Origin: Ponticaulis sp.
GTDB taxonomy: Bacteria > Pseudomonadota > Alphaproteobacteria > Caulobacterales > Hyphomonadaceae
Assembly: GCA_002723155.1 (NCBI GenBank)
Contig: PBNO01000013.1
Span: 1-64,000, forward strand
DNA length: 64,000 nt
Direction of reading: 5' to 3'
This document shows, piece after piece, positions 25,862 through 34,986 of the stretch. Position numbers and translations under genes: made by a program. How positions within the stretch are numbered: the first letter of the stretch is position 1; every line of letters starts with the position of its first letter. The notes under the pieces were generated by a model. That model was given only the letters and a program-made list of their open reading frames with translations, ran no database searches and was not told the DNA's origin.

Positions 25862-26514
25862 GAGGCACCGCCGCGGCGAGCGATCGCCTGTTCGGTGACC
25901 ATCAGGATCTCGCCCCTCTGCTCGACGAGCGCCGGGGTATGGCGGATACCGAAGTGCCCGGTCAGCTTGCCGCCCTGGTCGAAGTAGAAGCGCCGCTGGT
26001 GCGTCTTCATCAGCTCGAAGGGCGAACCATCGACGAAGATGATCTTCGCTTTCTGATCGCTGCCGAAGCGCATTGCCCATGCGACTTCCGCGGGATCGTC
26101 ACCATCGACGAAGACGAGCTTCTTGGAGAGTCCGGAAGCGGCGAGAGGGTTGACCCGCTGTCCTGCCACGGCGATCAGATTGCCCTTGTGATCGCGAATG
26201 TCGTTGTCGACGACAATGGCCGGATCGAATTCCCAGCTGCGCGTCTCGAGCGCGGGGCCGATGCCGGCGACAGGAACGGGCCGGTTGACCCGCTGCTTGA
26301 CCCGGTCGGCGAAACGCTGGTTCAGCTCGTCGAGCTTGCCGGTGGCCTTGGCATCGTCGAGCCGCGCCTTGATGACCGAAAGCAGATCGGGTTCGATGAC
26401 CGGCCATGTCTGGCCCATCTGTCCATGATCCACCGCGCGGCCAGGATCGACCGCTGGCGCGCTCGAGGCACCGACGAGGACCGGGAGGGCGGCAAGGAGA
26501 GCGACGCGCCTCAC
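25858..26514 (-). CDS. traW: TraW, F-type pilus assembly protein
   Basis: The start is GTG 26514, overlapping the S26 peptidase stop by four bases; the 218-residue product starts MRRVALLAALPVLVGA, a signal peptide. Family motifs include GQTWPVIEPDLL near the mature N-terminus and the C-terminal KIIFVDGSPFELMKTHQRRF and DQGGKLTGHFGI. TraW acts in the periplasm with TrbC in F-pilus assembly. Confidence 0.92.
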   Translation of the reverse strand: MRRVALLAALPVLVGASSAPAVDPGRAVDHGQMGQTWPVIEPDLLSVIKARLDDAKATGKLDELNQRFADRVKQRVNRPVPVAGIGPALETRSWEFDPAIVVDNDIRDHKGNLIAVAGQRVNPLAASGLSKKLVFVDGDDPAEVAWAMRFGSDQKAKIIFVDGSPFELMKTHQRRFYFDQGGKLTGHFGIRHTPALVEQRGEILMVTEQAIARRGGAS

Positions 26515-27032
26515 AGGATCGCCTGCCCGGTGCCGACAAGCCGGTCGCGGCATACGAACCCGATGTGCGCGTAGCGGCTGTCGAAGCCGTCCTTATGGTG
26601 GGTGGCAGCGAACACGCAGCCCTCGGGAACGACGCCGAGCGGCCCTTCGGTAAGCGGATCACCCCGCTTTGTGAGCGGCTTGGTCGCGGCGATCCGCGTC
26701 CCGTTGACGAAGACGTCGCGACCCTCGCGGGTAACCACATCGCCCGGAAGACCGTAGGCGACCTTGGCGAAAGGCTCAGGCTGGGCGCCGAAGTACTTCT
26801 CGGTGACCGCATCATGGCCCGGGTGGAAGATCACATAGTCGCCCCGGGCTGGGAAGCGCCCGGTCTCGACGAGGAACGCCCAGTTGGGAAGCGAATCCGT
26901 CGCGTTGACCATGAAGGCGTGGGTCTCGCTCCACTTCTGCAGCGAAGTGACGGCCGTGCCGATCGCGAACATCGCGGCAATGGCAAGCAGCTTGCCCTTC
27001 GTGGAGAGCCGCCGGGTCTTAGCGCTGGACAC
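26511..27032 (-). CDS. S26-family signal peptidase of the conjugation operon (TraF-type)
   Basis: The start is GTG 27032, inside the 3' end of trbI; 173 residues. One N-terminal membrane anchor (LLAIAAMFAIGTAVTSL) is followed by the S26 catalytic Ser47 (ATDSLPNWAF) and Lys90 (PFAKVAYGLPGD), with GLPGD being the standard motif. Family members in plasmid transfer operons mature pilin or other exported subunits. In this operon the TraA precursor is the obvious candidate substrate, though that is inferred. Confidence 0.85.
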   Translation of the reverse strand: MSSAKTRRLSTKGKLLAIAAMFAIGTAVTSLQKWSETHAFMVNATDSLPNWAFLVETGRFPARGDYVIFHPGHDAVTEKYFGAQPEPFAKVAYGLPGDVVTREGRDVFVNGTRIAATKPLTKRGDPLTEGPLGVVPEGCVFAATHHKDGFDSRYAHIGFVCRDRLVGTGQAIL

Positions 27033-27546
27033 CGCCCTGGCCTCCCCCGTTCGAGGCCATGAAGGCCTGCATCTCGTTCTGGACACGGACGGCCTGCGCC
27101 GGCTGCGGCCGGGGAACCTTTGCGTAGACGGCCGCCTTCACACTCTCGGTCACGTCGGGGACATCGCCGCCGATGATCGCCTCGTGAACGACGACGATCT
27201 TCCCGTCTTTCGACAGCCCCTCGACGGTCTGGTCGAGGGCGGCCATGAACACCGCCGTTTCCTTGGCAGCGGTCTGCTCGTCCGAGGCGGAGCGCGCCTG
27301 GGCCTGCAGATAGTCTCCGATGATCCCCTGCAGTTGCAGCTGCACGAGGTCCTGTCGGCCATCGTCCCCCGCGACGAGGTTTTTAGTGACCCACGCCCCC
27401 CAGATGAACATCGCGATCGCTGCAACCAGGACGATGAGCTCGCGCGGCGAGAGACCGGCAAAGCCCTTGGCGCGTTGCTGAGGGATAGCGGCCTTGAACG
27501 AGCTCCGCTCAGCGACTTGGTCGGCGTTTTCGAACAGATCCGTCAT
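27019..27546 (-). CDS. trbI: TrbI-like F-type conjugation protein
   Basis: The 175-residue protein has a cytoplasmic N-terminus (MTDLFENADQVAERSSF), one membrane span (LIVLVAAIAMFIWGAWV) and a periplasmic domain with TrbI-like KIVVVHEAIIGG. Its place just upstream of traW matches the F order (traC-trbI-traW-traU). TrbI affects pilus retraction/length in F. The start overlaps the preceding stop (27543). Confidence 0.8.
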   Translation of the reverse strand: MTDLFENADQVAERSSFKAAIPQQRAKGFAGLSPRELIVLVAAIAMFIWGAWVTKNLVAGDDGRQDLVQLQLQGIIGDYLQAQARSASDEQTAAKETAVFMAALDQTVEGLSKDGKIVVVHEAIIGGDVPDVTESVKAAVYAKVPRPQPAQAVRVQNEMQAFMASNGGGQGGVQR

Positions 27547-27884
27547 GCGTCATCTCCGGTAAGACGGAAGGCTGCGCGCAGGGACGAGCGGCGGAAGACG
27601 CCGATCAGCGCGAAGGCGATCCCGAGGGTCGAAAAGAGGATGGTCTGAAACTGCGCCTGCCGCGCGCCGTCGGCAGCGACGTAGCGGGAGGCAAGATTGT
27701 TAAGCTGGAGCATCGTCCCGTCGATCGAGAAGCTGCCCAGCACGAAGAAGAACAACGTCACGACACCGAGTGTCGCCATCAGCGTGGTCGCGCTCCAGCC
27801 TGCAACCCGGAGACCGATCGCGAGCGTGTCCTGTCCGCGCACGATCAGGCGCGCCGCGGAGGAATTTAAAGCCAGCGCGCTCAT
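27543..27884 (-). CDS. Small membrane protein in tra operon (113 aa)
   Basis: The gene sits between traC and trbI with ATGA overlaps on both sides (27881-27884 and 27543-27546). The product (MSALALNSSAARLIVRGQD) has two hydrophobic segments (TLMATLGVVTLFFFVLGSF and ILFSTLGIAFALIGVF), predicting an inner-membrane protein with both ends in the cytoplasm. No family is recognised. Confidence 0.75.
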   Translation of the reverse strand: MSALALNSSAARLIVRGQDTLAIGLRVAGWSATTLMATLGVVTLFFFVLGSFSIDGTMLQLNNLASRYVAADGARQAQFQTILFSTLGIAFALIGVFRRSSLRAAFRLTGDDA

Positions 27885-30436
27885 TCCGCCGCCTCCAGGA
27901 GCTCAAACTCCTCGGGGAAGGCGACCGCCTCGATCGCGTCCTGCATCGCGAAACCGCGATGGACGTAGCTCTCGATATCGGCGAAGACGCCAGGGCTCGA
28001 GGAATAGAGCGTGGCCGAAAAGCGATCGAGGACGAGGCGCCCGATGCTCTCGGTGTCGGGCCCGCGGATGAAGATGTCCGAGTAGTCGACCCCGTTGCGC
28101 TTCAAGCTGCGCAGAAGCGCCTCGGTCATGTTGTCCATCTCGAACCGGTCCGAATTGCGGAAGTCCGAGATCGTCTCGCCCTTCTGCTGGAGGATCAGGA
28201 ACCAGTCCGAGTTCTCAAGCGCGGCGCGCGACCCTTCCGACTTGTAATAGTCGTGGATGGATTGCGTAGCGGTGATGAGCGAGCCGCCGTACTTGCGGCA
28301 GGTGCGCGAGTAGGTCTCGACGAAGTCGGCCATCGCCCCGCCCTTCAGCATCTGCCAGGCCTCATCGATGATGAGCGGCTTGGGAATCGAGCGGTCCATC
28401 CGGCGCATGACCTGCGAAGCGATGAACATGATCGAGGTCAGGACGACGCCGCGCAGTTCCTCGCGGGTGGCGAGGTCGGAAAGCTCGAAAACGGTCAGGT
28501 CGGCCGAGAGGTCGAGATTGGCATCGCCGAGGAAGAAACGACCGAAGGTGCCGCGCGATGCAAACGGCAGCAACGAGGTCGCCAGATCGAAAGCGAACGG
28601 ATGCTCGGCCTGCTTGAGCGCGTCGATGATGTGGTCGACAGTGCCGTCGCGGCCGTGCTCGTTCCACACCGCGTTCACCGCTTGGTCGATCAGGCCGCGC
28701 TCGGTATCGTTCAGGCGAGTCTCGTTGCGCGCCATCTGTGAAATAATCGACTTCAGCATAGCCAGGCAGTCGACCAGATAATCGTCGTCGCCACCGGCGA
28801 GGTCCTCGTCGATCATCCGGAACGGGTTGATCGAGATGCCCGAAGAGAGCTTGAACTCGGTGAAGGTGCCGCCGAGCGCCTTCGCCATGTGCTCGAAGCT
28901 ACGGCCGTCGTCGATGACGATGGTCTTCGCGCCGACGCCGGCAAAGCTCGCGGTCAGGTCCTGCAGAAGCACCGACTTGCCCGAGCCCGACTTGCCGGCG
29001 ATCGCGACGTTATGGTTGCCCGCGCCGTTCTGAAACGGCGACCAGAACTGTGGCTGACCGCGCCGCCCGATGAACAGCAGGTGCGGGATATTACCGCCGA
29101 CGAACTCGCCCTGGATGGGCGCGATCGCCGCGACGTTGGCCGAACGCATGGTGCGCAGCCGCTTCATCCGCTTGTAGTCGCCATCGAGGCCGTCGGCGAG
29201 CATCAGCGGGAAATGCGCCATGAAAGCGGGAAGCTGGATGTGGGTCTCGTCGATCAGGTCCCACCCGCTCGCCTTGTAGAGCGCCTTCAGCGTCCGTTCG
29301 CACGGTTCGCCGCGGCCCTTGGGGGCGATGATCGAGACCGCGTAGTAGCAGGAGACGAGTTTCTCGCCCTGCTTGACCCGGTCCTGCACGAACTGCCATT
29401 CGGCAGCCTCGGTGCGAAGCTTGGGGACCAGCTTGACACCCTTGCCTTCGGCCAGCGAGCTGGTGCGCGCGAACTTGTAGCCTGCCTTGCTTTCCGAGGT
29501 CTCTTGGCCAGGGATGATGCCGCAGACGGTTTGAAGCACAGGGCACGGCAGGTTGAGCTTGGCGTTGAAGATATCGCCGATGATCTTCTGCGTGTCCCAC
29601 GGGGCCCAGCGATCGGGGAAGTTGCGCACTGCCATCGTGCGGATGTCGAAACGCTCCGGCACGAAATCCTTCATCTCGGGAACGCCTTCGACGCTCGAGC
29701 CGGTCGGCCGCAGCGACTGTGCATGAACGATGATCCGGTCCTTCTCGACGTGCGTCACGAGATCGCGCCGGACGCATTGCTCGTTGATCGGATCGAAGCG
29801 GTTATAACCCGGGACCTCGTCGCCAGCGCCGGTCGAGGGCGCGAGGAACTCGTCGAACAGGCGGATGAGATCGGTCGGCTCGAAATCGCGCACCGGCACG
29901 TCGATCGACTCGAGCGCTGACACGATGCCGTCGCGCATCGTGACGAGATCGTCGGTCGAGAGGCCCGAACCCTGCGAAATCCCCACAGCCATCACGACGC
30001 GGAAATTGCGCACGAAGAACGGACCGTCGCTTGCCAGCGTCGACCAGACACCGTTGCGTAGCTTGTCGATGCGGTGGCGCGCAAGCGTCTGGAAGACGCC
30101 CGATGCCTTGTAGCGCGGAAGCGCCCAGTCCTGCAGCTTCTCGGCGACGCGCGGGCTCGAATAGTTCGTCACGCTGAACTTGGTGCCGGGCAGCAGGATA
30201 TCCGAGAACAGCGACCCGATGACGTCGTTCACGCGGTCGTTGGCGCCGACCAGCGGCGCAAGCTCGAGGATGAAGCCCTTCGAGCGGACCTGGTGGAAGA
30301 TGCGCTTGTCTTCATCGAAGGAGCGGTAGCCGAGAAAATGCGAGAGCATCGGCACTGCGGGGGGTCGCGAACGCTGCTCGGGCTTGCGACTGTCACCAAC
30401 GACGAGGTCGACGATATTGCTGAAGGCCTGCCACAT
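27881..30436 (-). CDS. traC: TraC, VirB4-like ATPase of the type IV secretion system
   Basis: The 851-residue protein carries the VirB4/TraC fold with a Walker A motif GKSGSGKSVL at about residue 478, Walker B in PLIIDEAWQML at about 690 and the arginine-rich tail region. TraC powers F-pilus assembly at the inner membrane. It contains the usual family N-terminal domain (LGYRSFDEDKRIF). It is the largest gene of the early part of the operon and overlaps the next stop. Confidence 0.95.
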   Translation of the reverse strand: MWQAFSNIVDLVVGDSRKPEQRSRPPAVPMLSHFLGYRSFDEDKRIFHQVRSKGFILELAPLVGANDRVNDVIGSLFSDILLPGTKFSVTNYSSPRVAEKLQDWALPRYKASGVFQTLARHRIDKLRNGVWSTLASDGPFFVRNFRVVMAVGISQGSGLSTDDLVTMRDGIVSALESIDVPVRDFEPTDLIRLFDEFLAPSTGAGDEVPGYNRFDPINEQCVRRDLVTHVEKDRIIVHAQSLRPTGSSVEGVPEMKDFVPERFDIRTMAVRNFPDRWAPWDTQKIIGDIFNAKLNLPCPVLQTVCGIIPGQETSESKAGYKFARTSSLAEGKGVKLVPKLRTEAAEWQFVQDRVKQGEKLVSCYYAVSIIAPKGRGEPCERTLKALYKASGWDLIDETHIQLPAFMAHFPLMLADGLDGDYKRMKRLRTMRSANVAAIAPIQGEFVGGNIPHLLFIGRRGQPQFWSPFQNGAGNHNVAIAGKSGSGKSVLLQDLTASFAGVGAKTIVIDDGRSFEHMAKALGGTFTEFKLSSGISINPFRMIDEDLAGGDDDYLVDCLAMLKSIISQMARNETRLNDTERGLIDQAVNAVWNEHGRDGTVDHIIDALKQAEHPFAFDLATSLLPFASRGTFGRFFLGDANLDLSADLTVFELSDLATREELRGVVLTSIMFIASQVMRRMDRSIPKPLIIDEAWQMLKGGAMADFVETYSRTCRKYGGSLITATQSIHDYYKSEGSRAALENSDWFLILQQKGETISDFRNSDRFEMDNMTEALLRSLKRNGVDYSDIFIRGPDTESIGRLVLDRFSATLYSSSPGVFADIESYVHRGFAMQDAIEAVAFPEEFELLEAAE

Positions 30437-30442
30437 TGCGGG

Positions 30443-31099
30443 TTACTCCTCGACGGTGCCCGGGAAGCTCGCAGCCTGTCGGCGGGCCTTCGGCTGCTGG
30501 GCTTCAAGGCGCTCCGACACCTGCGACTGGATCTGCGCGATCGGATTGGGCGTCTGCGCCGAGGCGACCTGCGCCTGCCCCTCGGTGGAGCCGGAAGGAG
30601 CGGCATCCATCACGCCCGGCGCGATCGCGAGAAACGGCGGAGCGCTCTCGGCCGCAGCGAGCAAGCCCTGCGAGCGCCCGCGCGAAGGTCCGCGCAGCGC
30701 CATCGCTTCCATCGCATCCCCACGACCGGGGAGCAAAGCGGCGGTCCTGACGACGCGTCGTTCAAACGACGCCCCGGTTGCGTCGGTGTAACCCGGAAAA
30801 ACCACGGCGAGTTCGTAGGTCGGCGCGGAGGTGGCAACCGGCGCAGCGGCGACCTGCAGACCCTGCACCGGTACGCCGATACCGTCGTCCATCCGGTAGG
30901 GACCGGCGGGATTGAGGAGATCGGTCGAGCTGGTCTCCTCGATGCGCGCAAGCGCGCTGTCGTCGATCACACTCGAGGGCGCACAGACACCGTCGGGCGC
31001 TGAACAGCGGAAGCTTCCGGCAACATTGGTGCCTAGCGTGGTGCAGCCGCCGAGAGCCGTCCCGAGAAGGGCGAGCGAGATAAGGGCCTTCTGGTTCAT
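30443..31099 (-). CDS. traV: TraV, outer-membrane lipoprotein
   Basis: ATG 31099 gives MNQKALISLALLGTALGGC, a lipoprotein signal with Cys19 as lipidation site. TraV motifs follow (FRCSAPDGVCAPSS). TraV with TraK and TraB forms the envelope-spanning core of the F-type channel (VirB7-like role). The protein is 218 residues. Its start overlaps the dsbC stop (31096-31099). Confidence 0.88.
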   Translation of the reverse strand: MNQKALISLALLGTALGGCTTLGTNVAGSFRCSAPDGVCAPSSVIDDSALARIEETSSTDLLNPAGPYRMDDGIGVPVQGLQVAAAPVATSAPTYELAVVFPGYTDATGASFERRVVRTAALLPGRGDAMEAMALRGPSRGRSQGLLAAAESAPPFLAIAPGVMDAAPSGSTEGQAQVASAQTPNPIAQIQSQVSERLEAQQPKARRQAASFPGTVEE

Positions 31100-31938
31100 G
31101 ATGCGCTCCCTTCGAGCCAGCTTTCGAGGAATTCGCGCGGGCGGTACCCGTGGACCACGGCTCCATCCTCGCGCACGATCACAGGGGTGCCGTTGAAGCC
31201 GTGCTTGCGCGCAAACGCCTCGTTGGCATCGAGCCCGGTGGTGTCGCACTTTGCGCCGCTCGTTATGGCACCGCCGTCGTAGGCCTGCTCGACCGCGCGG
31301 CGCTTGTCGGGCGCGCAGATGACCGCTTCGGAAATCGGCCGGGTGCCAAGGACCGAGATTGGGCGCTCGACGACCTTCACATTGAGGGTCGCCAGCGTCT
31401 CGTGCAGCCGCTTGCAGTAGCCGCAGCGGAAGTCGCTGAAGACCGTGAGCGTCTTCGCGCCGCGGCCCATGACGACCGCTCCGCTCTTGGGCAACGCGGC
31501 CAGCGCGGCGGGATCGATCTGGCCGTCGTTACCGGAAGGGTTGCCCGGCGCCGCGGCACGGGCCTGCTGCGAAGCGTCGTCGCCTTCGCTCTGCGATCCC
31601 CCTCCCCCGACCAGCATGTCGGGGTTCATCTCGAGCAGGCGCGCCGCAGTCAGATCCTGCTTGGTCTCCATATCGTAGACGCGGCCGATGATGAGGTAGC
31701 GCGCGCCATGATCGATGTAGAACAGGTTCTGCCTCGCCTGGACTTCGCACACGCCTTTGATCTTCTCGCAATCGATCGCGGTGATCTCGGTCTTGGGCAG
31801 GCGCTCGCTGAGGGCGGCCTTGACCAGTTCCGGATCGTTCGTGCCGGCGGCTTGTGCGACTGCGGCGATAGCGGCGGCAGAGCTGATGAGGAGGCCCGCA
31901 ACGAGCGCGACCTGCCAAGCTTTTCCCTTGAGTTCCAT
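31096..31938 (-). CDS. dsbC: DsbC-like periplasmic disulfide isomerase of the tra operon
   Basis: ATG 31938 gives a 280-residue protein with a membrane/signal segment (ALVAGLLISSAAAIAAVAQA), a DsbC dimerisation domain (LVKAALSERLPKTEITAIDC) and a thioredoxin domain with active site C172-G-Y-C175 (RCGYCKRLHE), cis-Pro in GTPVIV. It is the TrbB/DsbC-type isomerase expected to fold Cys-rich TraN, TraU and TraH. Confidence 0.9.
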   Translation of the reverse strand: MELKGKAWQVALVAGLLISSAAAIAAVAQAAGTNDPELVKAALSERLPKTEITAIDCEKIKGVCEVQARQNLFYIDHGARYLIIGRVYDMETKQDLTAARLLEMNPDMLVGGGGSQSEGDDASQQARAAAPGNPSGNDGQIDPAALAALPKSGAVVMGRGAKTLTVFSDFRCGYCKRLHETLATLNVKVVERPISVLGTRPISEAVICAPDKRRAVEQAYDGGAITSGAKCDTTGLDANEAFARKHGFNGTPVIVREDGAVVHGYRPREFLESWLEGSAS

Positions 31939-31946
31939 GTCGAGCC

Positions 31947-33248
31947 TCAATTCCTGATGAAGGTGCCGTCGAGGAACACGACCTCGACCTGCGCACCGGT
32001 GGGCATCTCGACGACCGGCTGATATTGCTCGGCACGTTCGATGAGATAATCGGACAGAGTGGTTCCAGCGGTAGCGGCGCCACCTCCGATGGCCTGAATT
32101 CCAACCTCTTCTGCTGATGGAAGGACCGGATCTTGGGCAATTCGCGGAATCTTCGTCGCGGTCGAAAACGCGTTCCCGACGCCGCTAAACAGGCCGGCGA
32201 TGAAGGCTTGGGTAGTTAAGCCGCCTTCTCGGCTCACGACCCTTCCACGAATTCCGACCTTGCCGCCAAAAGCGATGAAGCCCTTGACCTCGGAGACCGC
32301 GAACCGGCCACCTGGTTGCGGGCAAGTCATGCGCTGCAGCTTGACATAGACCTTCTCGCTCGAGAGATCGCCATAGGCCGCACCGTTGACCATGCAGCCC
32401 TGAACGCGCGTGGCGAGCAGCTTGCCGTCGCCATAGACAGAGCGCGCGGGTCCAGTGACACGTAGCAGAACGGGCAGCGGGTCGCTCTGGCTGCGAGTGT
32501 TGGTGGTCGCATCGACACCGACCACCACCGTCGCCTTAGCCATTGAATTCGGCGGCAAATAGTTCGGAGAGTCGGTGTAAATAGCAGGAGCGCTCGATGG
32601 GTCGATCCGCGATGCCGTCCCCGACGCTGTGGTGAACGACACCATCTTGACGTCGTTGCTGCGACGCATCGGCTGTGCCGCCGCCGCGCCAGCGCCCTGA
32701 GCGGTCCCGGGGGCAGAGGACACGCCCAAAGCCTGCGCGGCGGCGACCGGCCCGGGGGCGGTCGGGCGAGCGTTCCCGCGGCTCGCCTGCTGGCGGAGCT
32801 GCTGGTTCTCGCGTTCGAACGCCTCGAGGACACGCTGGCCGTCTCGGGCCATGGCGGCGTTCTCGTTGCGAAGGGTCTCGATTTCGCTCTGGAGCTGCTG
32901 GACCTGCCCGCCCTGGGCTTCGAGGCCCTTGAGACGCTGGTCCTGCGTATTGATCTGGCCCTCGTACATCGCGACCCATTCCTGGTCGACTCGCTGGCGA
33001 TTCATGAGGGCATCGGTCGAGACCACGGTCTCGGTCCCGCTTCCGGTCGCCTGCTCGATCTCGTCGTCGGTATCGAGGACGTACATGGCACCGAAAATCG
33101 CGATCGCGCCGCCAAGCCCGAACATGAGCATCTTCTGGCGCTTCTGCGTCTGCGAGTTCTCGGCGATCGTGCCACTGGCATCGAGCGCGTCGTGCTCGTC
33201 CATCTCGGCGGCATCGAGATCCTTGGGTTTGCGCTTGAGGAAATCCAT
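31947..33248 (-). CDS. traB: TraB, VirB10-like channel protein
   Basis: The 433-residue protein has a cytoplasmic N-terminus, one inner-membrane span (MLMFGLGGAIAIFGAMYVL, residues about 40-58), a coiled-coil (about 95-150) and a proline-rich linker, then the C-terminal VirB10-like beta domain (FIAFGGKVGIRGRVVSREG). TraB links the inner membrane to the TraK/TraV outer ring. Confidence 0.92.
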   Translation of the reverse strand: MDFLKRKPKDLDAAEMDEHDALDASGTIAENSQTQKRQKMLMFGLGGAIAIFGAMYVLDTDDEIEQATGSGTETVVSTDALMNRQRVDQEWVAMYEGQINTQDQRLKGLEAQGGQVQQLQSEIETLRNENAAMARDGQRVLEAFERENQQLRQQASRGNARPTAPGPVAAAQALGVSSAPGTAQGAGAAAAQPMRRSNDVKMVSFTTASGTASRIDPSSAPAIYTDSPNYLPPNSMAKATVVVGVDATTNTRSQSDPLPVLLRVTGPARSVYGDGKLLATRVQGCMVNGAAYGDLSSEKVYVKLQRMTCPQPGGRFAVSEVKGFIAFGGKVGIRGRVVSREGGLTTQAFIAGLFSGVGNAFSTATKIPRIAQDPVLPSAEEVGIQAIGGGAATAGTTLSDYLIERAEQYQPVVEMPTGAQVEVVFLDGTFIRN

Positions 33249-33253
33249 GATGC

Positions 33254-34051
33254 TTACCTTCCTGCAGGGACGACGACGTAGGCGGCGGTGGCCTGGCCCT
33301 TCGCGAGGTCGCGATTGGAGATGCTGACGGCGATTGCACCGTCACCGGCGATGAGTTCTTCCTGCAGCGAGATCGGCGCATCGCCGGTGTTCTCGATCCG
33401 GAGGACCTTTCCGGTCATCGTCGGGCTGCGATATTCGCTGAGCAGCTGGACCTTGATCGCGCCCACGTTGACCGGCGCGCGAGCCGCATCGCTGATCTCG
33501 AAACCGCTGACGGAACGCTGTTCGAACATCGCCCGGACCAGGCCGACCGCGCGATCGTCGAGCGAGGCATTGGCCTGCAGCGTCTCGGGGCGGGCCTGCG
33601 GCCGCTCGACATCGGCGTTGGCGACGAACACCTGCACCGCCGCCTCGACCGCAACCTGGCAGTCGAACTTGTAGACGAAGCCATTCTGCGTCGTGCCGAA
33701 GAACGAGATGTTCGGCTTAGCATAGCCTTGCGGGACCGAGATATAGATGTCACCGCGGGTCGGCTCGTGGACGATCGAGAAGTCCTCGCTCTCGATGCCG
33801 CTCTGCACCCGCGAAACCGAGACGAACTGGTCGTCCTTCAGTGAAATGCGGGTCAGGTCCGATTTCGATGCCTGACACCGGACTTCCCCGTTATCCGCGA
33901 CGAGAATCGTCTCGTCAGCGAGAGCGGGACTGGCCGTCAGGACAAGCCCGCTGGCGATGAGGGCCGCACCGGTCAGGCGCGAGAGGTGACACAGGCGCGA
34001 TGCCAGCACCGATCCCGATGCGAACATGAGCGCGGAAACGAGCGGGTTCAT
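33254..34051 (-). CDS. traK: TraK, secretin-like channel protein
   Basis: The 265-residue product carries an export signal ending ASPALADE and TraK-type beta-rich periplasmic segments (ISFFGTTQNGFVYKFDCQV). TraK (VirB9-like) forms the outer-membrane ring with TraV. The ATG overlaps the traE stop. The unusually long N-terminus suggests that MFASGSVLASRL or a later Met might be the true start. Confidence 0.88.
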   Translation of the reverse strand: MNPLVSALMFASGSVLASRLCHLSRLTGAALIASGLVLTASPALADETILVADNGEVRCQASKSDLTRISLKDDQFVSVSRVQSGIESEDFSIVHEPTRGDIYISVPQGYAKPNISFFGTTQNGFVYKFDCQVAVEAAVQVFVANADVERPQARPETLQANASLDDRAVGLVRAMFEQRSVSGFEISDAARAPVNVGAIKVQLLSEYRSPTMTGKVLRIENTGDAPISLQEELIAGDGAIAVSISNRDLAKGQATAAYVVVPAGR

Positions 34052-34614
34052 TCGCCGTCCTCCTCCTTCTTGACGACGACGCCGAAGCCCTTGAGGCGGA
34101 GCGAAACGCCGGTGTATTTCCAGTTGAACTGGAAGATTTTGTGTTCGCGGCGGACGTCGCGCGAACCGACAATGGTGTGGAGCACACCGCCGACCTGGCT
34201 GGTCAGGGCATCGGGGTCGGTACGGATCCAGTCGATCGTGACGAACTGGGTGACCTGCGAGCCTTCCTGCTCGCCGACGATCTTCATCAGATCGGCCTTG
34301 AGCGCGCCGCGTGCCTCGGGCGCAGCGATCTTCACAATTCCGTCGAGCCAGTATTGCATGGTCTCGGGCGAGCGGTTGAGCGCGAGCTGCGCTGTGTCGC
34401 GGGTGACGGCTTCGAGATACTCTGGGGTGACTCCGGATGAGCTCAGCGCCATCTCGCTGGGCAGGATGGGTTGGAGGATCACCTCGCGATCGCGCGTCGA
34501 GGCAGCGGTGAACATGACGACCACCAGGATGCCAAGCACGATGCAGATAAGCGCCAGCAGATTGCGTTGTTTGAGGGTCCGCTGCGACGCCTCGTGAGCA
34601 AGAGAGATGTCCAT
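34048..34614 (-). CDS. traE: TraE, VirB8-like type IV secretion protein
   Basis: The 188-residue protein has a short cytoplasmic N-terminus, one membrane span (LLALICIVLGILVVVMFTA) and the TraE periplasmic domain (QFVTIDWIRTDPDALTSQVGG; RREHKIFQFNWKYTGV). TraE is the VirB8-like inner-membrane scaffold needed for pilus assembly. Confidence 0.93.
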   Translation of the reverse strand: MDISLAHEASQRTLKQRNLLALICIVLGILVVVMFTAASTRDREVILQPILPSEMALSSSGVTPEYLEAVTRDTAQLALNRSPETMQYWLDGIVKIAAPEARGALKADLMKIVGEQEGSQVTQFVTIDWIRTDPDALTSQVGGVLHTIVGSRDVRREHKIFQFNWKYTGVSLRLKGFGVVVKKEEDGE

Positions 34615-34615
34615 G

Positions 34616-34900
34616 TCAGCCCGCCATCACTCGAAGATGAGACGGCGGAGCGACTTTCAGACCGAAGAATTCACCCGGCAAATGCCAATAGGCAAAATGC
34701 AGGATCCAATACATCGAACGCCCGGCCTTCAGTTTGCGATAACCGAACCATGCAGCGATGGCCCCTACGAGGCCGATGACTACGTGCTGCGCGAGAATTC
34801 CCCAGGCGAATGGGATCACCATCACGAGGAATTCATCAAGCGTCCAGAACCCGATCAGCTCGGGGTCGTCGAGATGCTTTGGGATGGAATACTGGTCCAA
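34616..34900 (-). CDS. traL: TraL, VirB3-like membrane protein
   Basis: The 94-residue product begins MDQYSIPKHLDDPELIGFW, the TraL signature, followed by two hydrophobic segments (EFLVMVIPFAWGILAQHVV and GLVGAIAAWFGY). It is required for F-pilus assembly. It follows traA after a short gap in which the leader for traL lies. Confidence 0.93.
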   Translation of the reverse strand: MDQYSIPKHLDDPELIGFWTLDEFLVMVIPFAWGILAQHVVIGLVGAIAAWFGYRKLKAGRSMYWILHFAYWHLPGEFFGLKVAPPSHLRVMAG

Positions 34901-34986
34901 AAGTCGCCTCCGCCCAATTGGGTGGCGCCTTAAAACTGCAGTGCAGCCCTGGGGTCGCCACCCTTCGGATCAGTCCGATCTTGCGA

